A stretch of 64,000 nucleotides of DNA from Reyranella sp. (GTDB lineage: Bacteria; Pseudomonadota; Alphaproteobacteria; Reyranellales; Reyranellaceae): assembly GCF_004297405.1 (NCBI RefSeq), contig NZ_SCVC01000042.1, positions 124,001-188,000 of the forward strand, in the 5' to 3' direction. The position numbers and the translations under genes are program-made. The stretch's first letter is position 1. Each line of letters begins with the position of its first letter. Under the pieces are notes generated by a model. That model saw only the letters and a program-made list of their open reading frames with translations, searched no databases and was not told where the DNA came from. Positions 26,526 to 35,878 of this stretch are shown here, piece by piece.

Positions 26526-27578
26526 TCATTCGCTCACGCGATGCCCGGCGTCGGCCGACCAGCCGAGCCACACTCTCTGGCCGCGGGCGAAGGAGGCTGG
26601 CTGCGTGCGGTCGATATTGGTGGTGGAGACCACCATCGTGCCGTTGCCCTCGGTGACGATGCGATAGAGCGAGCGGTCGCCTTCATAGGCGATATCGAGG
26701 ATCTTGCCGGCGACCGTGTTCGCGGCGTCGGGCCGGTTGGCAGACAGGGTGATCTTCTCTGGCCGCAACGCCAGCCATCCGCCGTCGGCTTCGAGGATGT
26801 TGGCGATGCCGATGAAATCGGCGACGAAGCGCGAGGCCGGCCGCTCGTAGATCTCGTGGGGCGTGCCGACCTGGGCGACGCGGCCGGTGTTCATGACGGC
26901 GAGCCGCGTCGCCATGGACATCGCTTCTTCCTGGTCGTGCGTCACCATCACGAAGGTGAGGCCAAGCTGTTCCTGCAGGCGCACCAGTTCGAAGCGCGTG
27001 CCCTCGCGCAGCTTGCGGTCGAGGGCGGCCAGCGGTTCGTCGAGCAGCAGCAGCTTGGGGCGCTTCACCAGCGCGCGGGCGAGCGCCACGCGCTGGCGCT
27101 GACCGCCGGAGAGCTGGGCCGGCCGCCGTCCGGCATGGTCGGCGAGTTTCACCTGCTCCAATGCCTCGGCGACGCGCGTGGCGATTTCCGGCGCACGCAC
27201 ACCCTCGCGGCGCAGCCCGTAGCCCACGTTCGTCGCCACATCCATGTGCGGGAAGAGGGCATAGGACTGGAACATCATGTTGACCGGCCGCAGGTGCGGC
27301 GGGACGCCGGTCATGTCCTGGCCATCGATGACGATGCGGCCGCCGTCCGGCACCTCGAAGCCCGCCAGCATGCGCAGCAGGGTGGTCTTGCCGCAGCCCG
27401 AGCCGCCCAGCAGGGCGAAGAGTTCGCCGCGCCGGATCTCGAGATCGACACCGTCGACGGCGGTGATGGCGCCGAAGCGCTTGGTCAGTCCTTCGATACG
27501 AACGATGGAGTCAGCAATAGGCCCAGCGTGCAATTCATCGACCTGTCTTGATGGCAGTCCACAAACGCGTGCGCTCAC
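26526..27578 (-). CDS. potG: Polyamine-type ABC transporter ATPase (PotA/PotG-like)
   Basis: ABC ATPase with Walker A GGSGCGKTT, Q-loop MMFQSYALFPHM, signature LSGGQRQRVALARAL, Walker B LLLLDEPLAALD and H-loop VTHDQ. A C-terminal TOBE domain contains LRPEKITLS. The full frame starts at a GTG at 27578 and overlaps the binding-protein gene by 44 bases with no obvious ribosome site. A TTG at 27533 with AGG 8 bases upstream would avoid the overlap, so the start is uncertain. Energises putrescine/spermidine-type uptake with the neighbouring permeases. Confidence 0.88.
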   Translation of the reverse strand: MSARVCGLPSRQVDELHAGPIADSIVRIEGLTKRFGAITAVDGVDLEIRRGELFALLGGSGCGKTTLLRMLAGFEVPDGGRIVIDGQDMTGVPPHLRPVNMMFQSYALFPHMDVATNVGYGLRREGVRAPEIATRVAEALEQVKLADHAGRRPAQLSGGQRQRVALARALVKRPKLLLLDEPLAALDRKLREGTRFELVRLQEQLGLTFVMVTHDQEEAMSMATRLAVMNTGRVAQVGTPHEIYERPASRFVADFIGIANILEADGGWLALRPEKITLSANRPDAANTVAGKILDIAYEGDRSLYRIVTEGNGTMVVSTTNIDRTQPASFARGQRVWLGWSADAGHRVSE

Positions 27579-28632
27579 GCAACTGATCGGCAGTACCGGC
27601 CGTGATCGTATAGAATTTCGCCCGAACGTCAGCCGGCGGATAGATCAGCGGATTGCCCGAGACATCCTTGGGCAGCAGCGTGAAGGCCGCCTTGTTGGCA
27701 TTGGCAAAGCCCGTGACCTCGCTCGACGCGGCCGCGACCTTGGGCTCCAGCATGAAATCGAGGAAGGCGTAGGCGTTGGCGAGGTTCGGCGCATCCTTCG
27801 GAATGCCAGCGACATCGATCCAGAGCAGCGAGCCTTCCTTGGGAATGGCATAGGCGATCTCGCGCTTGTCGGCCGCCTTGGCGGCGCGATCGCGCGCCTG
27901 GAAGATGTCGCCGGAAAAGCCGAAAGCCAGGCAGATATTCCCGCCCGCGAGCGCGTTGATGTACTCCGACGAATGGAACTTGGAGATGAAGGGGCGCACT
28001 GCCTTCACCACGTCGGCGGCCTTGGCGAGGTCCTCCGGCTTCTTGGAGTCTGGATCAAGGCCGAGATACTTCAGGGCGGCCGGCAACACATCGGTGGCGC
28101 TATCGAGCAGCATCACGCCGCAATCCTTGAATTTCGACACGACCGCTGGATCGAAGATCATTCGGAGCGAATCGACCGGCGCATCCGGCATGCGCTTCTT
28201 GATCTCGGCGACGTTGTAGCCGATGCCCGTCGTGCCCCACATCCAGGGGATGCCATGGGCATTGCCGGGATCGTATTTGGCGAGTGCCGCCATGATCTCG
28301 GGATCGAGATTGTTCCAGTTCTTGAGCTTGGAGCGATCTAGCGTGGTGAACAGGTTGGCCTGGAGCTGGCGCACGAAGAAGGGCGAGGCCGTCGGCACGA
28401 CGACGTCGTAGCCCGACTTGCCGGTCTTGAGCTTGGCGTCGAGAATTTCATTGGAGTCGTAGGTCGTGTAATTGACCTTGATGCCCGTGTTCTTGGCGAA
28501 GTCCTTCAGCTGGTCTTCGGCGATATAGTCCGACCAGTTGTACACGTTGACCGAGCCCTGCGCGGACGCCGGCGCGGCGCTAAACGCGAGTAGCGAGGGA
28601 ACGAACAACGAGGCGAGAGCGAGCAGACGCAT
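27535..28632 (-). CDS. potF: Periplasmic polyamine-binding protein (PotF/PotD-like)
   Basis: 365-aa solute-binding protein with signal peptide (residues ~1-24, APASA-Q). The mature start GSVNVYNWSDYIAEDQLKDF and PWMWGTTGIGYN are diagnostic of the PotD/PotF family. Start at the ATG at 28632 with TGGAG 8 bases upstream, rather than the in-frame TTG at 28638. It directly follows livF (17 bases), so pot genes may be co-transcribed with the liv cluster. Putrescine preference is inferred from PotF resemblance. Confidence 0.88.
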   Translation of the reverse strand: MRLLALASLFVPSLLAFSAAPASAQGSVNVYNWSDYIAEDQLKDFAKNTGIKVNYTTYDSNEILDAKLKTGKSGYDVVVPTASPFFVRQLQANLFTTLDRSKLKNWNNLDPEIMAALAKYDPGNAHGIPWMWGTTGIGYNVAEIKKRMPDAPVDSLRMIFDPAVVSKFKDCGVMLLDSATDVLPAALKYLGLDPDSKKPEDLAKAADVVKAVRPFISKFHSSEYINALAGGNICLAFGFSGDIFQARDRAAKAADKREIAYAIPKEGSLLWIDVAGIPKDAPNLANAYAFLDFMLEPKVAAASSEVTGFANANKAAFTLLPKDVSGNPLIYPPADVRAKFYTITAGTADQLRERTRLWTAIKTGR

Positions 28633-28649
28633 CGGCAACTCCAGAAGAA

Positions 28650-29351
28650 TCAGACGCCTAAATACCTATGCTGCAAGTCCCTGTCGCCGGCCAGCGCCTG
28701 CGACGTTCCGCTCCAAACGACGCGGCCTTTTTCCACGATGTGATGGCGGTCGGCGAGAGCGATCAGGGCGCCGACATTCTTGTCGATCACCAGGATCGCC
28801 TGACCTTCGCCCTTCAGCCGGCCGAGGCAGGACCAGATTTCCTGCCGGATCAGCGGTGCCAACCCTTCGGTCGCTTCGTCCAGGATCAACAGCTTGGGGT
28901 TGGTCATTAGTGCACGGCCGATTGCCAGCATCTGCTGTTCGCCGCCCGAGAGCTGGTTGCCCATGTTGCGCTGGCGCTCACCAAGCCGCGGGAAGAATTC
29001 GTAGACGCGCTCGATCGTCCACGGGCTCGGCCGGCCGGTGCGGTTGGCGCTGGCTGCGATCAGGTTCTCGCGGACCGAAAGGTTGGGGAAGATCTGCCGG
29101 CCCTCCGGCACCAGGCCGAAACCCAGGCGGGCAATACGGAACGACGGGAACTGGTCGACGCGCTGGCCTTCGAACTCGACGACACCGCGCCGCGCCGGCA
29201 TCAGGCCCATGATGGCGTGCACGGTGGTGGTCTTGCCCATGCCGTTGCGGCCCATCAGGGTCACAACCTCACCTGCATCGATGCCGAGCTCCATTCCGAA
29301 CAGGGCCTGGCTGGGGCCGTAGAAGGCTTCGAGGTCGCGGACCCGGAGCAT
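28650..29351 (-). CDS. livF: Branched-chain amino acid-type ABC ATPase LivF (cluster 1)
   Basis: 233-aa ABC ATPase. Walker A GRNGMGKTT, signature LSGGEQQMLAIGRAL, Walker B LLILDEATEGLAP. The short form without extra helices fits LivF/UrtE. It abuts livG (the livG stop and livF start touch at 29351). Substrate of this HAAT-family system is unknown; in these bacteria it can be amino acids, amides or aromatic acids. Confidence 0.9.
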   Translation of the reverse strand: MLRVRDLEAFYGPSQALFGMELGIDAGEVVTLMGRNGMGKTTTVHAIMGLMPARRGVVEFEGQRVDQFPSFRIARLGFGLVPEGRQIFPNLSVRENLIAASANRTGRPSPWTIERVYEFFPRLGERQRNMGNQLSGGEQQMLAIGRALMTNPKLLILDEATEGLAPLIRQEIWSCLGRLKGEGQAILVIDKNVGALIALADRHHIVEKGRVVWSGTSQALAGDRDLQHRYLGV

Positions 29352-30121
29352 CAGGCGACCATCCCATCGTCGCCGAGATAGGCCTGGCGCACATCCTTGT
29401 TGGCGCGGATCTCGGCCGGCGTGCCGCTGGCGATGGCGCGGCCATAGACCAGCACGGTGATGCGGTCGGCGAGCTGGAAGACGGCGTCCATGTCGTGCTC
29501 AATCAGCAGCATCGCACGCTTGCTCTTCAGCGCCCGCAGGAAGCCGATCATGCGCTGGCTTTCTTCGACGCCCATGCCGGCCATTGGCTCGTCGAGCAAC
29601 AGCAGCGACGGATCGCCCGCCAAGGCCATGGCGATTTCGAGCTGGCGCTGCTCGCCGTGGCTCAGGGCCGCGGCCAGCGTGTTCGCACGGTCCCCGAGGC
29701 CTACTTCTTCAAGCCCGCGGCGGGCAGGACCGCGCAGGCTTTCGTCGTTCCGTGCATCCGCCAGGAAGCGGAAGGAGTGACCGACATGGGCCTGCACGGC
29801 CAGCGCCACGTTCTCCAGCGCGGTGAACTCCCGCAGCACCGAAGTGATCTGGAAGGAGCGCGCCAGACCGAGATGCACGCGCTTGTGCGTCGGCAGGCGC
29901 GTGATGTCCTGGCCCGCGAACCGGATCGTGCCCGAGTCGGGCGTGACGTTGCCGGTGAGTTGACCGACCAAGGTTGTCTTGCCGGCACCGTTGGGGCCGA
30001 TCAGGGCATGGATTTCGCCGGGCACGACGTCGATCGAAACATTGTCGGTGGCGAGCAGGCCGCCGAAGCGCTTCACGAGGCGGTCGGTGCTGAGCAACGG
30101 TTGGGTCGCGAGGGTGGTCAT
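29351..30121 (-). CDS. livG: Branched-chain amino acid-type ABC ATPase LivG (cluster 1)
   Basis: 256-aa ABC ATPase starting at the ATG at 30121, overlapping livM by 4 bases. Walker A GPNGAGKTTL, signature LSHGEQRQLEIAMAL, Walker B LLLLDEPMAGMG. The LSHGEQ-type signature, with His in place of Gly, is frequent in LivG/UrtD proteins. A longer upstream frame reads through livM and is rejected. Confidence 0.9.
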   Translation of the reverse strand: MTTLATQPLLSTDRLVKRFGGLLATDNVSIDVVPGEIHALIGPNGAGKTTLVGQLTGNVTPDSGTIRFAGQDITRLPTHKRVHLGLARSFQITSVLREFTALENVALAVQAHVGHSFRFLADARNDESLRGPARRGLEEVGLGDRANTLAAALSHGEQRQLEIAMALAGDPSLLLLDEPMAGMGVEESQRMIGFLRALKSKRAMLLIEHDMDAVFQLADRITVLVYGRAIASGTPAEIRANKDVRQAYLGDDGMVA

Positions 30122-31083
30122 GAGCGCTGCCCGAACAGCGAATCGATGCCGCCGCGTGCATAGAGCGCAATCAGGATCAGCATGGGGCCGAATACGATCT
30201 GCCAGTACTCGCCCCAGCCCTTGGCGAAGAGATTGAGCAGCGGCGGCAGCGACTCTTCGAGGACGAAGAAGGCAATGGTGCCGAACAGTGGGCCGAACAG
30301 CGTGCCCATGCCGCCGAGTACGACGATGACGATGAGGTCGCCCGACTTCACCCACGACATCATCGCGGGCGAGATGTAGGCGCCTTCGTTGGCCAGCAGG
30401 ATGCCGGCCAGCCCGCCAAATGTGCCGGAGAGGGTGAAGGCTACGAGCCGATAACGGAACACTGGAAAGCCCAGCGCCGTCATGCGCAGGTCGTTCGACT
30501 TGGCGCCGCGGATCACGTGGCCAAACCGCGAGTTGGCGAAGCGGCTGCAGAACCACAAGGTGCCGCAGAGAGCCGCGAAGCAGAGCCAATAGAAGGTCGC
30601 CTTGTCGCGCAGATCGATCAGGCCGGGAAAGCGGCTGCGGCTGATGTTGAGCCCGTCGTCGGCGCCGTAGGCTTCGAGGCCGCCGCCGACATAGTAGACG
30701 AGCTGCGCAAAGGCCAAGGTGATCATGATGAAGTAGAGGCCGCGTGTCCTCAGCGACAGGGCGCCGATCAGGGCGGCCCATAGCGTGGCCGCGATCAGCG
30801 CCACGGGCCACTGGATCCAGCCGCTCGATACGCCATGCGCCGACAGGATGCCGACGGCATAGCCGCCGATGCCGAAGAAGACGGCATGGCCGAAGCTCAC
30901 CAGGCCGCCGTATCCCAAGATCATGTTGAGGCTGACGGCGGCGATCGACCAGATGACGATGCGCGTGCCGATCGACAACAGGTAGCGCTGGTCGAAAGCC
31001 TGGGTCAGCAGCGGCAGCACCGCCAGCACCAGCAGGACGAGCGCGGTGATGAGCCCACGCGGTGTACGCAAGGCGGCGATCAC
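30118..31083 (-). CDS. livM: Branched-chain amino acid-type ABC permease LivM (cluster 1)
   Basis: 321-aa membrane protein with about ten hydrophobic segments and the LivM hallmark GYGGLVSFGHAVFFGIGGYA. The late segment VVLGGMGTLFGPLFGTIAFF is also typical. Overlaps livG by 4 bases and follows livH by 10. Confidence 0.9.
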   Translation of the reverse strand: MIAALRTPRGLITALVLLVLAVLPLLTQAFDQRYLLSIGTRIVIWSIAAVSLNMILGYGGLVSFGHAVFFGIGGYAVGILSAHGVSSGWIQWPVALIAATLWAALIGALSLRTRGLYFIMITLAFAQLVYYVGGGLEAYGADDGLNISRSRFPGLIDLRDKATFYWLCFAALCGTLWFCSRFANSRFGHVIRGAKSNDLRMTALGFPVFRYRLVAFTLSGTFGGLAGILLANEGAYISPAMMSWVKSGDLIVIVVLGGMGTLFGPLFGTIAFFVLEESLPPLLNLFAKGWGEYWQIVFGPMLILIALYARGGIDSLFGQRS

Positions 31084-31093
31084 GAGGCGGGGC

Positions 31094-32008
31094 TCACGTC
31101 CGCTGCCCGAACAGGCCAGTCGGCCGCCAGACCAGCACGCCCGCCATCACGACGTAGACCAGCACCTGCGAGATCGCCGGGGCGGCGCTCGAGGCGGCGC
31201 TGGCGCTCAGGAAGGTCTTCAGAAGATCGGGCAGGAAGGCGCGGCCGACGATGTCGATCTGTCCCACCACCATTGCGGCGATGAAGGCGCCCTTGATCGA
31301 TCCGATGCCGCCAATGACGATGATGACGAAGGCGAGGATCAGGATGTCGTCGCCCATGCCGATCTTCACCGAGGTGATGGGGGCAGCCATCAGCCCCGCC
31401 AGACCAGCGAACACCGCACCCAGGCCGAACACCAGGCTGAACAGTAGTTCGATGTTCACGCCTAGGGCGCCGATCATGCGCCGGTTGGAGGCGCCGGCAC
31501 GGATCAGCATGCCGAGTCGCGTGCGTGCGACTAGCCAGGCCAGCAGGACGGCGACCGCCGCCCCCACGACGATGATGGCGAAGCGATAAGCGGGGTAGGG
31601 CACGCCGGGAAGGATCTCGACCGTGCGGTTCAGGAAGGCGGGTACGGCGATGCTCTTGCCGGCCGGTCCCCAGATCACGCGCACCAGTTCGTTGAAGAAG
31701 AGGATCAGACCGAAGGTCGCCAGCACCTGGTCGAGGTGGCTGCGAACATAGAGCCGCCGTGCCACGACTGCTTCGACGACGAGTCCCAGGACGAAGATGA
31801 CCGGCAGTGCCAGCAGCGCCCCCAGGACGAAGGAATCGGTCCAGCTGATCATCGTCCAGGCGATGTAGGCGCCCATCATGTAGAGCGAGCCGTGCGCCAG
31901 ATTGACGAGATCCATGATGCCAAAGGTCAAGGTCAGCCCGGCGGCGAGCAGGAACATCAGCAAGCCGAGCTGCACGCCGTTCAGCATCTGGAGCAGCAGA
32001 TAGTCCAT
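31094..32008 (-). CDS. livH: Branched-chain amino acid-type ABC permease LivH (cluster 1)
   Basis: 304-aa permease beginning MDYLLLQMLNGVQLGLLMFLLAAGLTLTFGIMDLVNLAHG, the LivH signature. VIIVIGGIGSIKGAFIAAMVVGQ closes the core. It is separated from the binding-protein gene by 75 bases carrying a terminator-like hairpin, which should reduce permease expression relative to the binding protein. Confidence 0.9.
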   Translation of the reverse strand: MDYLLLQMLNGVQLGLLMFLLAAGLTLTFGIMDLVNLAHGSLYMMGAYIAWTMISWTDSFVLGALLALPVIFVLGLVVEAVVARRLYVRSHLDQVLATFGLILFFNELVRVIWGPAGKSIAVPAFLNRTVEILPGVPYPAYRFAIIVVGAAVAVLLAWLVARTRLGMLIRAGASNRRMIGALGVNIELLFSLVFGLGAVFAGLAGLMAAPITSVKIGMGDDILILAFVIIVIGGIGSIKGAFIAAMVVGQIDIVGRAFLPDLLKTFLSASAASSAAPAISQVLVYVVMAGVLVWRPTGLFGQRT

Positions 32009-32037
32009 GTCCCCTAATTCATCCCCTGAAAACGAAA

Positions 32038-32062
32038 CGGGAGCGCGGCGTGCGCGCTCCCG
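32038..32062 (-). terminator. Attenuator-like hairpin between binding protein and livH
   Basis: Perfect 9-base inverted repeat CGGGAGCGC / GCGCTCCCG with a 7-base loop, about 21 bases after the binding-protein stop. On the minus strand it is followed by a T-rich GTTTCGTTTTC. Probably a partial terminator or 3' stabiliser producing excess binding-protein mRNA. Confidence 0.65.
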
Positions 32063-32083
32063 TCCGCAACCGTCCCGCCGGCT

Positions 32084-33271
32084 CTACTTCATCGGGCACT
32101 TTTCGTAGAAGGGATCCTTGGCGTCCTTCATCGCGGTGGCGATGGTCTTCACCGTCATCATGCCTTCCGGATCCTTGACCGCTTCCTGGATGTAGAAATT
32201 CTGAATCGGGAACTGGTTGGTGTTGTACTTGAAGTCGCCGCGCAGCGACTTGAAGTTCGCCTTCTTCATCTCGGCGCGGACCTTGTCCTTGTTCGACAGG
32301 TCACCCTTCAGGGCCTCGGCAGCAGAAGCGATCAGCATGATCGCGTCGTAGCTCTGCGCACCGTAGTAGGACGGGTAGACGCCGTGCTTCTTCTTGAAGT
32401 CGGCGACGTACTTCTTGTTGGCGTCGTTCGGCAGGTCGTTCACCCACTCCTGCGCACCCAGGGTGCCGAGCGCCAGCTCCTTCTGCAGCGGCAGCGTGAT
32501 CGCGTCGATCGAGAACACCTGATAGAGCGGGATCTGGCCTTTGAGGCCTGCCTGCGCATACTGCGTCAGGAACTGCACGCCATGCGCGCCGGGGTAGAAG
32601 ATGAAGATGCCATCCGGCTTGGCGGCGCGGATCTTGGCGAGCTCGGCGGAGAAGTCGAGCTGGTCCGGCCACTTGGTGAGGTCCTCACCAATGATCTGCC
32701 CCTTGAAGGTGCGCTTCACGCCCGCGAGCATGTCCTTGCCCGCCGCGTAGTTGCCCGCCATCAGGTAGAGGCTCTTCACGCCCTTGCTCTGCAGGTATTC
32801 GCCCATCGCCATCGGCGTCTGGTCGTTCTGCCACGAGGTCGAGAAGAAGTTCTTGTTGCAGAGGTCGCCCGCGATCTGCGACGGCCCGGCATTGGCCGAG
32901 ATCAGGATCGTGTCGCCCTCGTCGGTCACCGTCTTGAGCGAGGCCAGCAGCACGTTCGACCAGATGTAACCCGTGACGAAGTTCACCTTGTCCTGCTGGA
33001 CGAGCTTCTCGGACTTCTGCTTGCCCACGTCGGGCTTGAACTGGTCGTCCTCGTAGACGATCTCGAAGGGCTTGCCGCCCATCTTGCCGCCGAGATGCTC
33101 CTTGGCGAGTTCGACCGAGCGGCGCATGTCTTCGCCGATCGCGGCCTGAGGGCCGGAGAAGGTGCTGACGAACCCGATCTTGATCGGGCTCTGGGCCATC
33201 GCCGGCAGGGTGCCGGCGGCAACGGTCGCCAGCGCCGCAATTGTTGCGGTGCCAAACAATTTGCTTTTCAC
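32084..33271 (-). CDS. Periplasmic binding protein of Liv/HAAT ABC transporter (cluster 1)
   Basis: 395-aa type I periplasmic binding protein (peripla_BP_6). Signal peptide about residues 1-26 (LPAMA-Q), then PIKIGFVSTFSGPQAAIGEDM, the family opening. First gene of the liv cluster; its mRNA leader has a short CCCAA/TTGGG hairpin at 33292-33306. The ligand is not predictable with confidence: relatives bind branched-chain amino acids, amides or aromatic acids. Confidence 0.88.
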   Translation of the reverse strand: MKSKLFGTATIAALATVAAGTLPAMAQSPIKIGFVSTFSGPQAAIGEDMRRSVELAKEHLGGKMGGKPFEIVYEDDQFKPDVGKQKSEKLVQQDKVNFVTGYIWSNVLLASLKTVTDEGDTILISANAGPSQIAGDLCNKNFFSTSWQNDQTPMAMGEYLQSKGVKSLYLMAGNYAAGKDMLAGVKRTFKGQIIGEDLTKWPDQLDFSAELAKIRAAKPDGIFIFYPGAHGVQFLTQYAQAGLKGQIPLYQVFSIDAITLPLQKELALGTLGAQEWVNDLPNDANKKYVADFKKKHGVYPSYYGAQSYDAIMLIASAAEALKGDLSNKDKVRAEMKKANFKSLRGDFKYNTNQFPIQNFYIQEAVKDPEGMMTVKTIATAMKDAKDPFYEKCPMK

Positions 33272-33343
33272 GCTAGTTCTCCCTGTGGAACCCCAATTTC
33301 CTTGGGCGCTATAGAAGCGGAAAACCCTGCTAGCAACAACGGC

Positions 33344-35173
33344 TTATTGAACCGCTGCGGGACCTCGCAGCAGGGAAAGGGGCAGGGCGTCTTCGGTGGC
33401 GACGCCGACGGGGCCGCCATCGAGCGGCATCCAGTCAAATCCGGTCTGCGCGGCCTGTCGGCAGCTCGCGCTCACCACGATCCGCACCTCGTCCGGCTCC
33501 GGAACGTTCCGGCCGAACTGTTCCAGGCGGAAGGCGACATTCACGGCCTCCCCGATCGCGGTGTAGTCGACCCGACCGGCAAAGCCGATATTGCCGACCA
33601 GTACCGTGCCAGTGTGAAGGCCGATCCGCATGCGGCAGGCATGTAATCCGAGCTTCCGGCGCTCGGCATTGAACGCCTCGACTTCGCGCGCGACCATGAG
33701 GGCGCCATGGCAAGCGGCCCGACCATGGTCCAACCGCTGCTCCGGTGCTCCCCAGAACGCCATCAGCCCGTCGCCAATGTATTTGTCGATCGTGCCGCCA
33801 TGGGCCTCGATGGCAGGGCCGACGCAGGCCAGCAGGTCGTTCAGGTAGGATGCCGCCTCCGTCGCCGGACGGCCATTGGAGTAGGCGGAGTAGCCTTCGA
33901 GATCGCAGAACATCACGGTGATGACGCGATCCTCGCTCACCGGCAAAGCACCGGTCTGTGCCGTGAGGTGGGCCACCAGGGCACGCGGCAGGTACGTGGC
34001 CGAGAGCCGGAGCCCTCGCGCCATGCGCTCGAAAGCGCGATTGGCGAGGCTGAGTTCGCGCACACGGCTGCTGCCAAGCTCCGGCATCTTGTCGAATTCC
34101 AGCCGTTCGACGGAGCGGGCCGCATCGGCCAGGGCGAGGATGGGACGGGCCAGCCGTCGACCCAGCAGCACTGCGACGATAGCGGTGAGCAGCATGAGCA
34201 ACGCGCCGGCGATCAGGATGCCGCGTACGATCCAGCGTGCCCAGGCTGACTCCCGGCCAGGCGCGTAATAGCCGACGGTCAGATCAGCGGGCACGTAGTC
34301 GCCGACCTGGCGATAAAACCAGCCGAAGCTGTTGTCGTTGACCCAGTTCCAGTGCGCCTTGAAAGGTATCCGGTCGTTGGTCCAGTCGATTTCCCGTTGG
34401 TCGGGTGCCCATATCGACGCCAGCACCGGGTCCCCGACCTCCGCCAAGGTGGAGGCCCGTCCGCGGGCACGTTGCAGGGCAATGCCCTCGGGCTGCGCAA
34501 GGAAGGGGTGCGCCAGGACCTTGTCGTGGTCGAACAGGATGAACGGCGTGCGCTCGTCGGGAAGCTGGAGATTGACCAGGAAGCGAGAGAGATCGGTAGC
34601 CCTGATCGCTGCACCCACGAGGCCGCGAAATTCACCGTGCAGGCGGATCGGCACGATGATCGGCAGAATTGTTTCTCCCAGCACATCGGACCAGATGGGC
34701 TTGCCCCAACCCGGCCCCTCCATCGTCCGGGCGCGCTCCAGGAGCTGATCGGCCCCGGGGATGTTCTCGCGACGCTCCGGAAGCATGCGTCGATCGGCTC
34801 GCGCGAAGGTCGACGGTTGCCCGTCGACGGGCAGGACGACGAAGGTGACGGCCTGAGGTGCCGCTGCCAGTGTACCTACCGCGAAGGCTGACCATTGTTC
34901 GCGATTGTCGAAATCGATCTCGCCCCGGCTGATGGCGTCACCGATATAGGTGAGCTGGGATTTGATCGCGTCGAGATGGGCGTGGAGGCGGCGCGTGACG
35001 AGATTGACCATGACCTCGTTACGCTCCCGCGCTGACGCCTCGTAGTTGCTCTGCGCCGCATAGTAGGCAACGCCGATGATCGGCATCATCGCCAGAAAGA
35101 CGAGGCCGACGAGCAGAACCGGCAGCAGCCGGGCAATCGGCCAACCCGCCGATCTGATCCCTTCAATGCTCAT
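33344..35173 (-). CDS. Membrane-bound class III adenylate cyclase with extracytoplasmic sensor
   Basis: 609 aa: helix at ~16-38, a periplasmic Cache-like sensor (~40-310), second helix (~315-337), HAMP-like linker (~338-395), and a C-terminal class III cyclase domain (~413-600). All catalytic positions are canonical: metal Asp424 (FCDLEGYS) and Asp468 (IGDG), adenine-specifying Lys464 (DKYIGDG) and Asp536 (DYTAIG), and transition-state Asn545 and Arg549. It should make cAMP in response to an external ligand. Flanked by the liv binding protein and a GNAT gene, all on the minus strand. Confidence 0.9.
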   Translation of the reverse strand: MSIEGIRSAGWPIARLLPVLLVGLVFLAMMPIIGVAYYAAQSNYEASARERNEVMVNLVTRRLHAHLDAIKSQLTYIGDAISRGEIDFDNREQWSAFAVGTLAAAPQAVTFVVLPVDGQPSTFARADRRMLPERRENIPGADQLLERARTMEGPGWGKPIWSDVLGETILPIIVPIRLHGEFRGLVGAAIRATDLSRFLVNLQLPDERTPFILFDHDKVLAHPFLAQPEGIALQRARGRASTLAEVGDPVLASIWAPDQREIDWTNDRIPFKAHWNWVNDNSFGWFYRQVGDYVPADLTVGYYAPGRESAWARWIVRGILIAGALLMLLTAIVAVLLGRRLARPILALADAARSVERLEFDKMPELGSSRVRELSLANRAFERMARGLRLSATYLPRALVAHLTAQTGALPVSEDRVITVMFCDLEGYSAYSNGRPATEAASYLNDLLACVGPAIEAHGGTIDKYIGDGLMAFWGAPEQRLDHGRAACHGALMVAREVEAFNAERRKLGLHACRMRIGLHTGTVLVGNIGFAGRVDYTAIGEAVNVAFRLEQFGRNVPEPDEVRIVVSASCRQAAQTGFDWMPLDGGPVGVATEDALPLSLLRGPAAVQ

Positions 35174-35253
35174 GCGCGGCCGACACTTACGTCAGAGCTC
35201 GTCAAAAAAGTGGCGCGCTACTGCCGATGACGTTTTGTTGATCTCGGAGCAGC

Positions 35254-35868
35254 TCAACTGTCACGACCCATCCAGAGCGTGCGGCCTTCTGGCACGTCGT
35301 CGAGAGTAAGTTCTTCGAAAGCGAGCGACCGCCAGAACGGAATCGCTCGCGTGTTCTCTTTGTTCACGCCGACATGGAATGCAGTCATGCGGCGCGCCGT
35401 GGCGGCAGCGCGCCAAGTCTCGAACAGTTTGGAGCCAATGCCGCGGCGATGCAGGCGCGGCAGAAGATTCATATGAAGATGCGCCGGATACCTTGCGACC
35501 ACGGTCGAGGGGGTTCGCGTTGGATGGTGGATCATGTACGCCCGTCGTTGATCCGGCGTTCGAGAAGACGGTGGCACATCCGAGGTGTCGGCATAGGTCT
35601 TGCGTAGAGACGGCCACCAGTCTTGTTCCAGCCTGTCCTCCCAGGTGGCGGTGTCTTCGGTGCCGGCAACGAAGCCCGCGACTCCTTCGTGGTCTTCGAC
35701 GACGAAAGTCAGGGCGGGCTCCAGCAGCGCATAGGGCGCAATGTAGATGTGCCCCATCAGGCGCGGATCGCGATAAAGGTGCGAGGCATCGCCCCCTGCA
35801 AAGCCCGTCGCCAGCGAGATCGCATAGCAAGCATCGAGGTCTTTCGCCTCGAACCTGCGGATCACCAT
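35254..35868 (-). CDS. GNAT-family N-acetyltransferase next to benzoate-CoA ligase
   Basis: 204-aa GNAT protein. N-terminal IRRFEAKDLDACYAI and the acetyl-CoA loop PRLHRRGIGSKLF (R-R-G-I-G) are visible, followed by FHVGVNKENTRAIPFWRSLAF, the C-terminal beta-bulge region. It follows the benzoate-CoA ligase gene by 10 bases on the same strand, so they are probably one transcript. The acceptor is unknown; a protein-lysine target is one possibility because acyl-CoA synthetases are classic GNAT substrates. Confidence 0.82.
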   Translation of the reverse strand: MVIRRFEAKDLDACYAISLATGFAGGDASHLYRDPRLMGHIYIAPYALLEPALTFVVEDHEGVAGFVAGTEDTATWEDRLEQDWWPSLRKTYADTSDVPPSSRTPDQRRAYMIHHPTRTPSTVVARYPAHLHMNLLPRLHRRGIGSKLFETWRAAATARRMTAFHVGVNKENTRAIPFWRSLAFEELTLDDVPEGRTLWMGRDS

Positions 35869-35878
35869 CGAGGATGTC

